Assembly (NCBI GenBank): GCA_024275655.1
Contig: JAJRYR010000051.1
Coordinates: 1 to 36,631, forward strand
Direction: 5' to 3'
Source of the DNA: an archaeon
GTDB taxonomy: Archaea; B1Sed10-29; WALL01; WAMD01
DNA length: 36,631 nt
Part shown: piece by piece, positions 9,852 to 19,545 of the stretch
Layout of the letters: each line of letters starts with the position of its first letter
Position numbering within the stretch: position 1 is the stretch's first letter
Notes under the pieces: model-generated
The model's database searches: none
Seen by the model: the letters and a program-made list of their open reading frames with translations, nothing else
Told to the model about the DNA's origin: nothing
Position numbers and translations under genes: made by a program

Positions 9852-10732
9852 TTCTCCCGCCCCCTTCTAATTTCTTCTAGTGTTGGGCCAACAACCACTA
9901 GGCCCGTTTCAGTAATCTCCATAACATGTGTTTTTGTATCGTGACCGCACAGCCTACATCCGTCTATCCTTATTAGCCTTATTACATCTCCAATTGGCCT
10001 GCCATAGATGTTCTCATCGAACTTTGTCATTATGAGTTTCTTTGCCAGAACAATGGAGCAGTCCACTATATGTCCAACAGCATAGCCACCAGCAGCTTCT
10101 GCAGTTAGCTCTTCGTGTCCGGATCTTTTCTGAGAGACAAACATGGAGGTCTGATACCACTTCTTTGCAAAGTTAAACAACTGCCTGACTATTCCCCTTG
10201 CCATCATTTCCTTTGCTTCGTACAACCCAGTTATTGAATCAATCACTAGAGACTTTGTATTGTATGTCTTTATTGCATATGCCATTGTATTTAGGAGTGT
10301 GGGGATGTCCTCTCTTAATCTGTCATTGGATGCAGCGTCTATTATAATTATGTTATTCTCTATTGATTCCCATTCAACGCCCATTGCATTTGCTCTCCCT
10401 CTGAGGCCCTGAGCCAGGAAGGCAGAGGGACTTTCAACTGTTACGAATAACACAGGATATCCAAGTGCTGCCTGGGTTATGGCAAATTGCTCTGCAATCA
10501 AACTTTTCCCAGTGTCTGATACTCCGGTTAGGTTTACAACCGCTAGGCTTGGTATTCCACCTAGTGGGACTTTTTTTGCTTTTCCATCTTCGATTACTGC
10601 GGTGTAGAATAAATCATCTAATCCTGGGACGCCTGTTGGAATGCCGAATAACTTTGGAGCTTTTTTTGCAGCATCTCCCAGAACTTCAATACTCTCCTTT
10701 ACTACTTTTCTTTCATTCACAGAAACCACCAA
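9848..10732 (-). CDS. KaiC/RecA-like ATPase (archaeal single KaiC domain); likely GTG start at 10720
   Basis: P-loop TGVSDTGKSLIAEQFA; KSLVIDSITGLYE; GGTGG ribosome-binding-like site before GTG AAT GAA. Confidence 0.85.
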   Translation of the reverse strand: MVVSVNERKVVKESIEVLGDAAKKAPKLFGIPTGVPGLDDLFYTAVIEDGKAKKVPLGGIPSLAVVNLTGVSDTGKSLIAEQFAITQAALGYPVLFVTVESPSAFLAQGLRGRANAMGVEWESIENNIIIIDAASNDRLREDIPTLLNTMAYAIKTYNTKSLVIDSITGLYEAKEMMARGIVRQLFNFAKKWYQTSMFVSQKRSGHEELTAEAAGGYAVGHIVDCSIVLAKKLIMTKFDENIYGRPIGDVIRLIRIDGCRLCGHDTKTHVMEITETGLVVVGPTLEEIRRGREK

Positions 10733-10763
10733 ATTATTTTTGTGTGAATTTGTCTTTAAATGA

Positions 10764-11735
10764 TTAATGCCAGGAGATTTCTATGTCATCCGTTCTCCAA
10801 CCCTGCTTTACTGCTAGGTCTTTAGGGTCGTGCTCAATTCCGGCCTCAAACATTTTCCAACCGGTCAACGCGATCATAAACCCATTGTCTCCATTGTATG
10901 CCGGTTTAGGGGATCCAAACTTTGCATCGTGTGGTTTCACCATGTTTTCAAACATTTCTCTTAATCTTTTATTTTGTGCAACCCCACCAACCAGCATTAC
11001 CTCTTTTTTCTTTGTATGTGCTAGAGCCCTTTCGCTGACTTCAACAAGCATTGCGAATATAGTTTCTTGAAATGAGTATGCCAGGTCTTCGTTTTTGACT
11101 TTTCCAACTAGTTTCTTGCTAGCTGTTAGAAGACCAGAAAATGCTAGATCCATACCTTTTACAGTGTATGGTAACTCCACCAGCCTTTTGCCATTCCTTG
11201 CTAAGGTTTCCAGCTTTGGACCAGCCGGGAATTCTAGTCCCATGGTCCTTCCCAGCACATCTATTGCGTTTCCTAATCCTATGTCGAGTGTCTCTCCAAA
11301 TATCCTGTATCTACCCCCAGCCAAGCCCAAAATTTGCGTATTGGCACCAGACACATACACCACTAGAGGATCCTTGAACCCCAGATCCCACTTTCCAACC
11401 TCTATGTGAGCTATACAGTGGTTTACACCAACTATTGGTTTTCCATATTGCTTTGCTAAAAAAACAGCAAGTGTTCCTCCTACCCTTAGACACGGCCCTA
11501 GACCTGGACCTTGAGCAAATGCAATCCCATCTACATCATCCAAGCTGAGATCCGCTTTGTCCAATGCGGATTTCAGAACTTGATGAGCATTCTTACTCAT
11601 GAATTGGCTAGCTTCCCTAGGATGTATTCCTCCCATTGTTTTGTAAATTACTTTCTCATTCGCCAATTCCACCTTCCCGTCTGTTATCCCTACGCCAAAC
11701 GTATGGGCGGTGGATTCTATCCCTAGGACAATCAT
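10764..11735 (-). CDS. kae1: tRNA N6-adenosine threonylcarbamoyltransferase Kae1
   Basis: MIVLGIESTAHTFGVGI, NHCIAHIEVG metal-binding motif, YVSGANTQIL, AFSGLLTA. Confidence 0.98.
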   Translation of the reverse strand: MIVLGIESTAHTFGVGITDGKVELANEKVIYKTMGGIHPREASQFMSKNAHQVLKSALDKADLSLDDVDGIAFAQGPGLGPCLRVGGTLAVFLAKQYGKPIVGVNHCIAHIEVGKWDLGFKDPLVVYVSGANTQILGLAGGRYRIFGETLDIGLGNAIDVLGRTMGLEFPAGPKLETLARNGKRLVELPYTVKGMDLAFSGLLTASKKLVGKVKNEDLAYSFQETIFAMLVEVSERALAHTKKKEVMLVGGVAQNKRLREMFENMVKPHDAKFGSPKPAYNGDNGFMIALTGWKMFEAGIEHDPKDLAVKQGWRTDDIEISWH

Positions 11736-11799
11736 GAGTTAACTTTTCATCAGCAATCTTTTTATATCTAGCATTCCTTTTTTCACTCAGTGATGGGCC

Positions 11800-12174
11800 A
11801 TGAAGATACTGAAGCAGTTTTATTATGACATAAAGAAAAAGCTTGGATTTTCTAAAATTAGACCTGATTTTAGTAAAACCCATGCTGAAGAAAAATTGGA
11901 ATTAATGGAAGGAAGAAGGAGAGAGAGGGAAGTTGAGTTTGAGAGTAGCATGCTCACTAAAAAAACTGGGAGGAGGGTGGAAATGGCAACAAAGAAAACA
12001 ACCAAGAAAAAAACCACAAAGAAAAAGACCACTAAGAAAGCAACCAAGAAAAAGGCATGTAAGAAGAAAACAAGCACAAAGAAAACAACCAAAAAGACAA
12101 CAAAGAAAAAGGCGACCAAGAAAAAGACAGTGAAGAAGAAAACCACCAAGAAAAAGACAACTAAGAAGAAATAA
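11800..12174 (+). CDS. lysine-rich histone H1-tail-like protein; possible internal start at ATGGCAACAAAG giving a ~64-aa KKTTKK-repeat protein
   Basis: C-terminal half consists of K/T/A repeats (MATKKTTKKKTTKKKTTKKATKKK...); GGGAGGAGGGTGGAA lies just upstream of the internal ATG. Confidence 0.75.
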   Translation: MKILKQFYYDIKKKLGFSKIRPDFSKTHAEEKLELMEGRRREREVEFESSMLTKKTGRRVEMATKKTTKKKTTKKKTTKKATKKKACKKKTSTKKTTKKTTKKKATKKKTVKKKTTKKKTTKKK

Positions 12175-12244
12175 ACCATTTTCTCTTTCTTTTTTTATTT
12201 GCAATTCAACGAGTAGCGCTAGCTAGTTTGTTAGGGGTGTTAGC

Positions 12245-12327
12245 GCTGGGGGCGGGATTCGAACCCGCGTGGCCTTGCGGCCACTGGCTTAGCAGGCCAG
12301 CGCCCTACCAGGCTAGGCGACCCCAGC
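12245..12327 (-). tRNA. tRNA-Ser(GCU)
   Basis: Reverse complement gctggggtcgcctagcctggtagggcg ctggc-ctGCTaa-gccag, long variable arm, GGTTCGAATCC T-arm. Confidence 0.95.
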
Positions 12328-12373
12328 AGATAAAAACAGCGCTAGAATTTAGATAATAACTCATTTTTAAAGT

Positions 12374-12973
12374 TCACTCTTTGATGCTATGGTAAACTTG
12401 ATAACCAGACCCCCTACCTATGACCTCCACGTTTCCAAACACCCTTTCCATTTCCTCTTTAGTGCTCTTTCCTCCTTTTGATTTTCTGGCAACTAGTTCC
12501 AGCCACCCCCCAGGGACTAAGTGTTCATAGCTTTGATGGATAAACTTGAAAACAGTGTCCTTTCCAGCAGAAAATGGAGGATTTGTCACAACTGCGTTGA
12601 ATTTTTCAGTGATGCCATCTAGCCCATCATTTCTGATAACTCTAAATCTTGACCTATCTAGGTATTTCTTTGCATTCTGTTTTGTTGCATTTATTGCCAA
12701 CTTGTTTGTATCTATGAACCATACCTCTAGTGAAGGGTTTTCCAAACCAGCAACTATCCCTATAACACCGTACCCACATCCCAAATCTAGGAACCTCCCT
12801 GTATCTGGAATTATCATTGATTCCACTAGCAGTTTCGTTCCATTATCTAGCTTTTTGTAAGAGAATATGCCAGAATACGTGATGAGCTTCAGAGAGTACC
12901 CTCTCACGAATACATCTATCTCTCTTTTCTTTGGTCTGTCTGTTGGCTCTGATGTGAAGTAGTGCTTGAACAT
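12374..12973 (-). CDS. class I SAM-dependent methyltransferase (RsmC/MTS-like, NPPF motif)
   Basis: FLDLGCGYGVIGIVAG and VVTNPPFSAGKD motifs. Confidence 0.85.
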   Translation of the reverse strand: MFKHYFTSEPTDRPKKREIDVFVRGYSLKLITYSGIFSYKKLDNGTKLLVESMIIPDTGRFLDLGCGYGVIGIVAGLENPSLEVWFIDTNKLAINATKQNAKKYLDRSRFRVIRNDGLDGITEKFNAVVTNPPFSAGKDTVFKFIHQSYEHLVPGGWLELVARKSKGGKSTKEEMERVFGNVEVIGRGSGYQVYHSIKE

Positions 12974-13861
12974 CTATGCTCCACCATTTTTGAGCTTATT
13001 TTCAGCCATCGCTTTCAATGCGAATAGGGGATGTGCCCAGTTCTTGATATTTTCTCGTTTTATTTGAGTTTTTATTCTATCAATCAGTTTTTCTAGGGTT
13101 TCTGCTCGATCTCTTGGATTCTTTATTATGTGACTATTTTGTATTGCAGTTTTTATCACTTCCCTATCATTAAGATCGTGCTTTTCTAATACGTGTTGGA
13201 TAATATCTCCTCTCTCTGCAGAAATCAATGTTTTTAGAGCCTCCAACCTTATTTTAGGATCATTTGAATTGTGAAATATGTCACTTATCTCATTACTGAT
13301 TAATCTTGCGAATTCTTTAGAATACACCCTTGCGCTCAGAAGGGCCTTTGGCAATATCTCTGAGTCCCTTGATTGAATTGCTTGTTTGATTAGGGGTTCT
13401 ATTTCCTTGTGCTTGTTCTTTGCCATTTCAACAAGTATTGTCCCACGGATGGTTCCTTCTTTCTCTTTGTTGAACAATCTTGCCAGGTAATCTCCCTCAC
13501 CGAGGGTTGCCAATACCTGTATGCCGTATTCCCTGGTTTCTGTTGGGTTTGTCTTATCCTCCACAACTTGGCCCTTCAGAATTTTAGAAACTAATGGTTT
13601 GTTATTGGGATTTTTTAGTGCATGTTCTTCTAGCAATTTTATCCCAATCTCCTTTTCATCCTTAGATGGCCTGTTTATAAGATCTATGGCTAACTTAATA
13701 TCCTTTTCAGCTCGCTCAATTTCCTGAAATATTGGCTCTTCTAGTGGGGGTTCCTTTTTGCCCCTAACTTTGAACAATCTAGAGATCCTATCCCGTATCC
13801 TTATTTGTCTCATGCCAAAATTTAGGTATTCCAATAATAAGTTTATTTCCCAGTTTTCCAC
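12974..13861 (-). CDS. all-helical, possibly HEAT-like repeat protein of unknown function
   Basis: Charged helical repeats; overlaps the 3' end of cbf5. Confidence 0.55.
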   Translation of the reverse strand: MENWEINLLLEYLNFGMRQIRIRDRISRLFKVRGKKEPPLEEPIFQEIERAEKDIKLAIDLINRPSKDEKEIGIKLLEEHALKNPNNKPLVSKILKGQVVEDKTNPTETREYGIQVLATLGEGDYLARLFNKEKEGTIRGTILVEMAKNKHKEIEPLIKQAIQSRDSEILPKALLSARVYSKEFARLISNEISDIFHNSNDPKIRLEALKTLISAERGDIIQHVLEKHDLNDREVIKTAIQNSHIIKNPRDRAETLEKLIDRIKTQIKRENIKNWAHPLFALKAMAENKLKNGGA

Positions 13862-14739
13862 ATTTTAGGGTACTTGTCCTTTGGCATTACGATGGCCTCC
13901 ATATCTACGACGATGCCTCTTTTCGCCTTTCTGATTTCATTTGAGCTCTTGAGTGATATCCCAAGCCCTATTAACTCTCCCTTTCTAGTAAATACTGCCA
14001 CCAGTTCTCCTTTTTCTACGCCATCATCTATGCTCTCCAAACCAGGTCTTGCCAGATTTGCCCCATGGCATAAAGCAGAGACAGCGGAATCCCTAACGAT
14101 TACTTTCTTTAGATGTTTCACTCCATATTCAATTGGGAGTATGTAGTCCTCTAATTCCCTGCTAATCCCCTGCTCATAGAAAACAACAGCATCTTTCAAG
14201 TCCTGGAGTTTTACAGCAGTTTCTAGGGAAAATGGCCCTGATCTTATTCTTCTCAGCTCTATCATTTTTCCCGGATTTCCAAGAAGTTCGCCCCAGTCCT
14301 GAATTAATTTTCTTATGTACGTTCCGTGCTGGACTCTAGTCTTGAATAACACTAGATTATCCTTGAACTCTAGAAATTCAAGGTCGTAAATCTTCCTGAT
14401 CCTCAACTTTCTTCTAACTGCGGCCATCTCTGGAGGCATCTGCCAGATCTTGCCAACAAACTCCTTTGCGATGCTCTCCAATTTTTCCCTATCCACAGGA
14501 TCCCTAAACTCAGCTAAAGCCACGTATTCTTTGTCACATTTAGCTAGGGCCCTCAACAGCTTTGTGGCTTTTCCAATTGCTATTGGTAAAACCCCAGACG
14601 CATTTGGATCTAGCGTTCCAGCATGCCCGGCCTTGTTCACTCCCAGAATATTCCTTATCCAAACTACAACCTCGTGAGAACTAGGTCCCAGGGGTTTGTC
14701 GATGTTAACCCATCCGTTTAGTAATTTATCAGGAACCAA
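13843..14739 (-). CDS. cbf5: H/ACA RNP pseudouridine synthase Cbf5 / TruB family
   Basis: INIDKPLGPSSHEVVVWIR...KAGHAGTLDPNASGVLPIAIGKATKL catalytic motif. Confidence 0.95.
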   Translation of the reverse strand: MVPDKLLNGWVNIDKPLGPSSHEVVVWIRNILGVNKAGHAGTLDPNASGVLPIAIGKATKLLRALAKCDKEYVALAEFRDPVDREKLESIAKEFVGKIWQMPPEMAAVRRKLRIRKIYDLEFLEFKDNLVLFKTRVQHGTYIRKLIQDWGELLGNPGKMIELRRIRSGPFSLETAVKLQDLKDAVVFYEQGISRELEDYILPIEYGVKHLKKVIVRDSAVSALCHGANLARPGLESIDDGVEKGELVAVFTRKGELIGLGISLKSSNEIRKAKRGIVVDMEAIVMPKDKYPKMWKTGK

Positions 14740-14956
14740 GGGCCTTCACGACCTCCTCGTGACTTGCTCCCTTAGGTATGTCTATCCTCTTTTCAGTCGG
14801 TTGCAAGTGTCCTAGATTGCACCTCCTCCTCTTTATCTCTGGCCCATCCACTAGAGCATAGTTCTCGTCTATTATGTCAACTATCACTGCAATTTTTCCC
14901 TTTTCCTTTCCCTTGGTCTTTATGCAAACCCTTCCTATGTGCAGGAACTTCTTCAT
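14729..14956 (-). CDS. rpl14e: ribosomal protein eL14 (L14e)
   Basis: IGRVCIKTKGKEKGKIAVIVDIIDENYALVDGP; located between the DUF106 gene and cbf5. Confidence 0.9.
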   Translation of the reverse strand: MKKFLHIGRVCIKTKGKEKGKIAVIVDIIDENYALVDGPEIKRRRCNLGHLQPTEKRIDIPKGASHEEVVKALGS

Positions 14957-15468
14957 TTCTGCTCCCTCCTCTTGTCAATTCTCTTAATTATTAACTGGAG
15001 TGTGAGGCTTATAACTATTGCTGATACGATGTACAGCCCGAGCCAATCTATGCCGTTTTGCACCCCCATCTCTGGGAAAGGCCTAGTAAGTATAGGCAGG
15101 CCAAACGGCAAATTTATTATTGCTCCTAGAGAGCCATACATGGAGCCAAACATCCAGATAATGAACAGGACGATTGGTGTTGTTATGAACATAGGTTTGA
15201 ACGAGTTGTACATGTTTTCTTTTACTAGCGCCATTATCTCCTCTTGTTCAGCTTCTAGTTTCTGGAGCTCCTTCTTGTCACCAGATTTTTGAGCTTCTAG
15301 GTATCTTTTCTGATGTTCTTCAATCCTTTTTCTTATTTCCTGCATCCTCTTCGGGTCTACTAGTTTCCTGTGTATTGCTATGGATATCCCTGACAGCAGC
15401 GCAGCTGTGAATACTACCACAACAAACACGTCTGGATGGATTATCTGCAATCCATATATCTCAATCAT
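14953..15468 (-). CDS. archaeal DUF106 / EMC3-like membrane insertase homologue
   Basis: TM segments with charged coiled coil KRMQEIRKRIEEHQKRYLEAQKSGDKKELQKLEAEQEEIMAL; adjacent to secY. Confidence 0.85.
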   Translation of the reverse strand: MIEIYGLQIIHPDVFVVVVFTAALLSGISIAIHRKLVDPKRMQEIRKRIEEHQKRYLEAQKSGDKKELQKLEAEQEEIMALVKENMYNSFKPMFITTPIVLFIIWMFGSMYGSLGAIINLPFGLPILTRPFPEMGVQNGIDWLGLYIVSAIVISLTLQLIIKRIDKRREQK

Positions 15469-15472
15469 GTAT

Positions 15473-17008
15473 TCACCCTAGGAAAGATTTCAAGGCAGGG
15501 TGGAGCTCTGCCAGTTGTGCAGTCATCAGCTCCTCATACAGTCTATAGAGTATTCCGACACTTAGTAGGATTCCAGTTCCAGTACCATATGCACCAGTCA
15601 AATCTGCTAGGGCAGCCAGTCCACCGACAGCTGCAGATCCAAGTATGGTTACCATAGGTATGTATCTTTCCAAGACTCTCTCTATTACTCTTGGGTCCCT
15701 TCTGAAACCAGGTATCGCTAGACCAGCAGATTGCAATTGCCTAGCTACCTGCTTTGGGCCCATTCCAGTTGTCTCGACCCAGAACATTCCAAACATTATG
15801 CATGCAGCAATCATGAATATCAAGTAGAGAATCAAATGTACAAGTGCTAGAGGTATGAATCCAAATACAGTTTGCGCTGGGTTTATGAAGTTTTGATAAA
15901 GGGCGGTCCAACCACTCAATACTCCATACGGCGCTCTGACAATCCAGGCAATAGGTATCGTGAATTGAGATGGATCCAAACTTAGCACGAGATCAGGCAA
16001 TGGTTGTCCATTTGGCCCGAATCTACCGAGCCATGGGAGACCCATCCCGTACAATACGTTTGCAAACAGCTGGATATTCGCAAATAGGGCTGCTGCAAGA
16101 ATTACGGGAATATTTGATACATAGAATAACTTGAGAGGGAACCTTCCTCCAACACCACTTATTCTTCCCAGTGTCAAGGGTATCTCTATCCTCATTCCCT
16201 CTCCATAGACCACTATTAAGAAAACTACTATTGTTGCGATTAGTGGTCCAATCAAATCAAAGGAGAGTGTACCCTCATTAATCAGCGTATTTATGAAAGC
16301 TGGAATACTACCCACAGAGGGGCTTATTGCCCTATACACTATTGTTTGAGATACCCCACCGACTATGAATAAACCTATTCCAGAGCCTATCCCCCACTTA
16401 GATACTACCTCATCTAGGAAGAGAAGTATAATAGATCCCATGGCTATCTGGAACATCACTAACAACGCATTTATGTCGAATATGTGGGATAATCCTGGAA
16501 TTGGAATGATGCTTATTCCAGTTGGTTCTATAGGCAGAAAACCGGATGCAACATACACAAACGCTTCAAAGAACGCAAACAACAACGCCCCAATCTTAGT
16601 GGCAGCCATATATCTCTTTTTGTCCATTTGAATTATCTCCGCTCCAACCAGCAACTGAAGAATTATTGATGCCATAACGATTGGTCCTATACCTAGGGTC
16701 CCAAGTGTACCCATTCTACTAGCTAGGATGGTTTGAACATTTTCTAAAAATGCTACCCTCTGGAGTATTGCAGAATACTGCTCTTTCAATATTAGGTACT
16801 TTGCAGGGTCTGTTTGTTGTATTTCTGCTAGTCTGGCAGGAGTTAGGAGACCGACAGGGGTAACAACACTCAAAACAAAGAAAATTGTTAAAGCAATTCC
16901 TACCCACATTAATCTCGTTTTAAGTGGTGGCCTTTGCACTGGTTTCTTCACATCAGGAAGAATTGCGATAATAGGATCTAGTATCTCCCAACCCATCAGT
17001 ATCACCAA
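15473..17008 (-). CDS. secY: preprotein translocase subunit SecY
   Basis: 511-aa polytopic protein; GIGPIVMASIILQLLVGAEIIQMD, WGIGSGIGLFI; follows uL15. Confidence 0.97.
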   Translation of the reverse strand: MVILMGWEILDPIIAILPDVKKPVQRPPLKTRLMWVGIALTIFFVLSVVTPVGLLTPARLAEIQQTDPAKYLILKEQYSAILQRVAFLENVQTILASRMGTLGTLGIGPIVMASIILQLLVGAEIIQMDKKRYMAATKIGALLFAFFEAFVYVASGFLPIEPTGISIIPIPGLSHIFDINALLVMFQIAMGSIILLFLDEVVSKWGIGSGIGLFIVGGVSQTIVYRAISPSVGSIPAFINTLINEGTLSFDLIGPLIATIVVFLIVVYGEGMRIEIPLTLGRISGVGGRFPLKLFYVSNIPVILAAALFANIQLFANVLYGMGLPWLGRFGPNGQPLPDLVLSLDPSQFTIPIAWIVRAPYGVLSGWTALYQNFINPAQTVFGFIPLALVHLILYLIFMIAACIMFGMFWVETTGMGPKQVARQLQSAGLAIPGFRRDPRVIERVLERYIPMVTILGSAAVGGLAALADLTGAYGTGTGILLSVGILYRLYEELMTAQLAELHPALKSFLG

Positions 17009-17066
17009 TTAAGATTATCCTCCGATTAGGTGTAGATTATTTAGTGAAGTTAGGTTAATTAAAGTT

Positions 17067-17459
17067 TTAGAGGGTTATGGCTTTACCATTTGCCGCCTCT
17101 ATCTTTTCTATGGCTCTGTTTGTAAATGATCTAGCTTTTATGGTTACAGGAACAGTTAGGTTCCCTCTTCCAAGTACTCTGTCATATCCAAGGTCAGCAA
17201 CATTTATTTCCTTAAGTCCATGGTCTCTAACGTATTGATCTATCCACTCCAGAGTTACATATCTTACCTTTTCTTTTCTTCCAGGCATTCCGTGCTTACC
17301 GAAGTAACCTGGCATGTTCTTTATGAACCACATCTTTTTGTGTCTGAGTGAGCCAGCATTACCCTTTCCACCACCTTTTCTCCTTGAACCCTTCTTACCT
17401 TTACCATTTGTTCTTGTTCCTCTATGCTTCTTCCTTATCTTTCTATTTTTGAGTGCCAT
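17067..17459 (-). CDS. rpl15: ribosomal protein uL15
   Basis: RKKHRGTRTNGKGKKGSRRKGGGKGNAGSLRHKK; operon position. Confidence 0.95.
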   Translation of the reverse strand: MALKNRKIRKKHRGTRTNGKGKKGSRRKGGGKGNAGSLRHKKMWFIKNMPGYFGKHGMPGRKEKVRYVTLEWIDQYVRDHGLKEINVADLGYDRVLGRGNLTVPVTIKARSFTNRAIEKIEAANGKAITL

Positions 17460-17471
17460 ATCTCATCCCTC

Positions 17472-17939
17472 TCAAATCATTCTTTTGATTAACTCGTTAA
17501 TCTTTTCACCTCGGTATCCTCTGTCTCCCCCCTCTTTCCAGTGTTTCTTTATTGATTTGTATCCTCCAGATGGGGGAGTTAATCTGAACACTGGTTTTAA
17601 GTTTGGAATGTCCTCAAGCTCCGCCTCAAAATTCATGAATGCATCAACAAATTCAGATATGCTACCGAACTTTGTATTCTCCTTTACATAATCATCTGTT
17701 AGCTTCTTGTCTCCGACCAATCTCCCTCTTTTTCTAAGCATAGCTTCGAAGGTATCTCTATCTATTTCTCCCCAGGTGACCCAGGGAGTGATCTTTTTGA
17801 GCATGCCGATGTAGGTTGGTCTGTCATCTATTACTACGCAGTGATTTGCTCTAGTTAGATGTAGCATTTTTAGAGTGTCCTTGATCTCCTTTGGAGTATT
17901 TATTAGTCCCCTTATCTGGATTACTGCCAACCTTTTCAT
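17472..17939 (-). CDS. rpl30: ribosomal protein uL30
   Basis: [36 protein letters not shown]. Confidence 0.95.
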   Translation of the reverse strand: MKRLAVIQIRGLINTPKEIKDTLKMLHLTRANHCVVIDDRPTYIGMLKKITPWVTWGEIDRDTFEAMLRKRGRLVGDKKLTDDYVKENTKFGSISEFVDAFMNFEAELEDIPNLKPVFRLTPPSGGYKSIKKHWKEGGDRGYRGEKINELIKRMI

Positions 17940-18598
17940 TCCTCAACACCCTCCTCAGCAGGTATTTGCACGGACTCTGCGTGGATAATAACTTCGTCTG
18001 GAATCCTCGTCTTCTTCAAGTTTCTCAGAGCATCCCAAACTGCAAAGGCGAAGTTGTAAACAGTCCTGGTATCTCCCCAAGTTCTTGACCAGACATCCTT
18101 AATTCCAGCCATCTCTAGGACCTTCTTTCCAGTGTCTCCAATAACTAGTCCAGTTCCCTTTGGTGCGGGGATGAGCCTGACCCTAACTGAGCCCCATTTT
18201 CCTTCTGTAGCGTAAGGTATTGAGTGGTGACCGCCACACATACACTCCCATGAACCACAACCCATTCTTACCTTAATTATGTTTAGCTTTGCATCTCTAG
18301 TTGCTTTTTCTATTGCTGGCCTTACATTTACATCCTTGCCCATTCCAACGCCAACAAAACCATTCTTGTTTCCTACAACGACCGTGGCGACGAACCTAGA
18401 TTTTCTTCCAGAATCTGTTGTTCTTCTAACCAGGTTTATGTTTAACACTTCACTCTGAAGATTTGGGAGTAGCATATCAACTATCTCAGGCTCTCTTATT
18501 GGTAGCCTTGTCTCCAATGCTTGGTCCATGGTCTTTATTTCTCCATTGAGGACCATCTTCCCCAGTCTTGTTTTTGGAACCCAGTTTTCTCCTACCAT
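17936..18598 (-). CDS. rps5: ribosomal protein uS5
   Basis: [33 protein letters not shown]. Confidence 0.97.
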   Translation of the reverse strand: MVGENWVPKTRLGKMVLNGEIKTMDQALETRLPIREPEIVDMLLPNLQSEVLNINLVRRTTDSGRKSRFVATVVVGNKNGFVGVGMGKDVNVRPAIEKATRDAKLNIIKVRMGCGSWECMCGGHHSIPYATEGKWGSVRVRLIPAPKGTGLVIGDTGKKVLEMAGIKDVWSRTWGDTRTVYNFAFAVWDALRNLKKTRIPDEVIIHAESVQIPAEEGVEE

Positions 18599-18607
18599 GT
18601 AATCACC

Positions 18608-19123
18608 TTATGCTTCAAGTATCTTTTTCTTTGCCTCTTCAAACTTTTCAGGTAGGTGGGGTATGCCCCTATATTCTGCGATCAAGCTTCCATTTATTCT
18701 TTCTTCACTTGGGAGCACTTCCTCAGAGTGAGGTATGTCCATCCCAGCATCTAGTGCCCCTTTCAGAGCAGCATAAACATTTGATCCAGGAACTGGTGTA
18801 TGCAATCCTATGTCTAGTATGGCCTCAGAGTATCCTGCCTTCTTTGCCCGTACACCTAATAGTAATCCAGTTAGATAGGCGGAAGGCGCGTTTCCAGGAT
18901 GACCATCCCAACCAAATTTCTTTAGCTCATGAGATGAAGCTGAAGCTAGTACTCTATCACCCTTTGGATCAAATGCGATTAGCTGTGCAATCACTTGTCT
19001 ATTCAATACTCTAACCACTAGTCTAGGCTTGCCAGATTTCACTAGCGCTAGCCTCTTTCTATAGTTTGTTTTTCCTTCTCTCCTTCTTCTAAACTTAACT
19101 CGGTATATTGCTGAGTGTGCCAT
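18608..19123 (-). CDS. rpl18: ribosomal protein uL18
   Basis: [39 protein letters not shown]. Confidence 0.97.
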   Translation of the reverse strand: MAHSAIYRVKFRRRREGKTNYRKRLALVKSGKPRLVVRVLNRQVIAQLIAFDPKGDRVLASASSHELKKFGWDGHPGNAPSAYLTGLLLGVRAKKAGYSEAILDIGLHTPVPGSNVYAALKGALDAGMDIPHSEEVLPSEERINGSLIAEYRGIPHLPEKFEEAKKKILEA

Positions 19124-19545
19124 TACTTAACACCCCTTATGTAGCTCAATAAGTGTTTCTTACTCTTGAAGTAACCACCCTTAATCATCCTATACAACTT
19201 TCTATAATTCTCAGGTCTTATCTGCTTCAAAACTCTTCTTAATGCTCTGACTTTCTCCATCCAGGCTTCCTTCTTTGGTTTCCTAGCGGTTTTCTTTCCT
19301 TTTCTACTTCCAGGACCCCTTCTTCTACCCTTCTTTCTTTTCTGTTCTAGGATCCTTGCTCTTGCTCTGGATGTTCCTCTTTTCTGAAGTATGACGATTG
19401 CTCCAGTCTTAACGAGCCTTCTAATGTCCTCTCTGGTTATTGCATCCTTGGCTTTATCAGGGTCCACTATTCTGATTCTTGAGATCCCAACATCATATGT
19501 CCTTGCTGCAAGTTCTTTAACCTTTCCAAGTTCCATTCCATTCAC
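19123..19545 (-). CDS. rpl19e: ribosomal protein eL19
   Basis: [47 protein letters not shown]. Confidence 0.96.
   Translation of the reverse strand: MNGMELGKVKELAARTYDVGISRIRIVDPDKAKDAITREDIRRLVKTGAIVILQKRGTSRARARILEQKRKKGRRRGPGSRKGKKTARKPKKEAWMEKVRALRRVLKQIRPENYRKLYRMIKGGYFKSKKHLLSYIRGVK

Noticed and set aside
11983-12174. AAG-rich tandem repeat as a microsatellite or CRISPR-like array
   Set aside because: Irregular codon-scale repeats in frame with a K/T-rich protein; no spacers.
11823-12179. Minus-strand F/V/L-rich ORFs opposite the lysine repeats (118 and 100 aa)
   Set aside because: Mirror of AAG/AAA-rich repeat coding; low complexity and no independent support.
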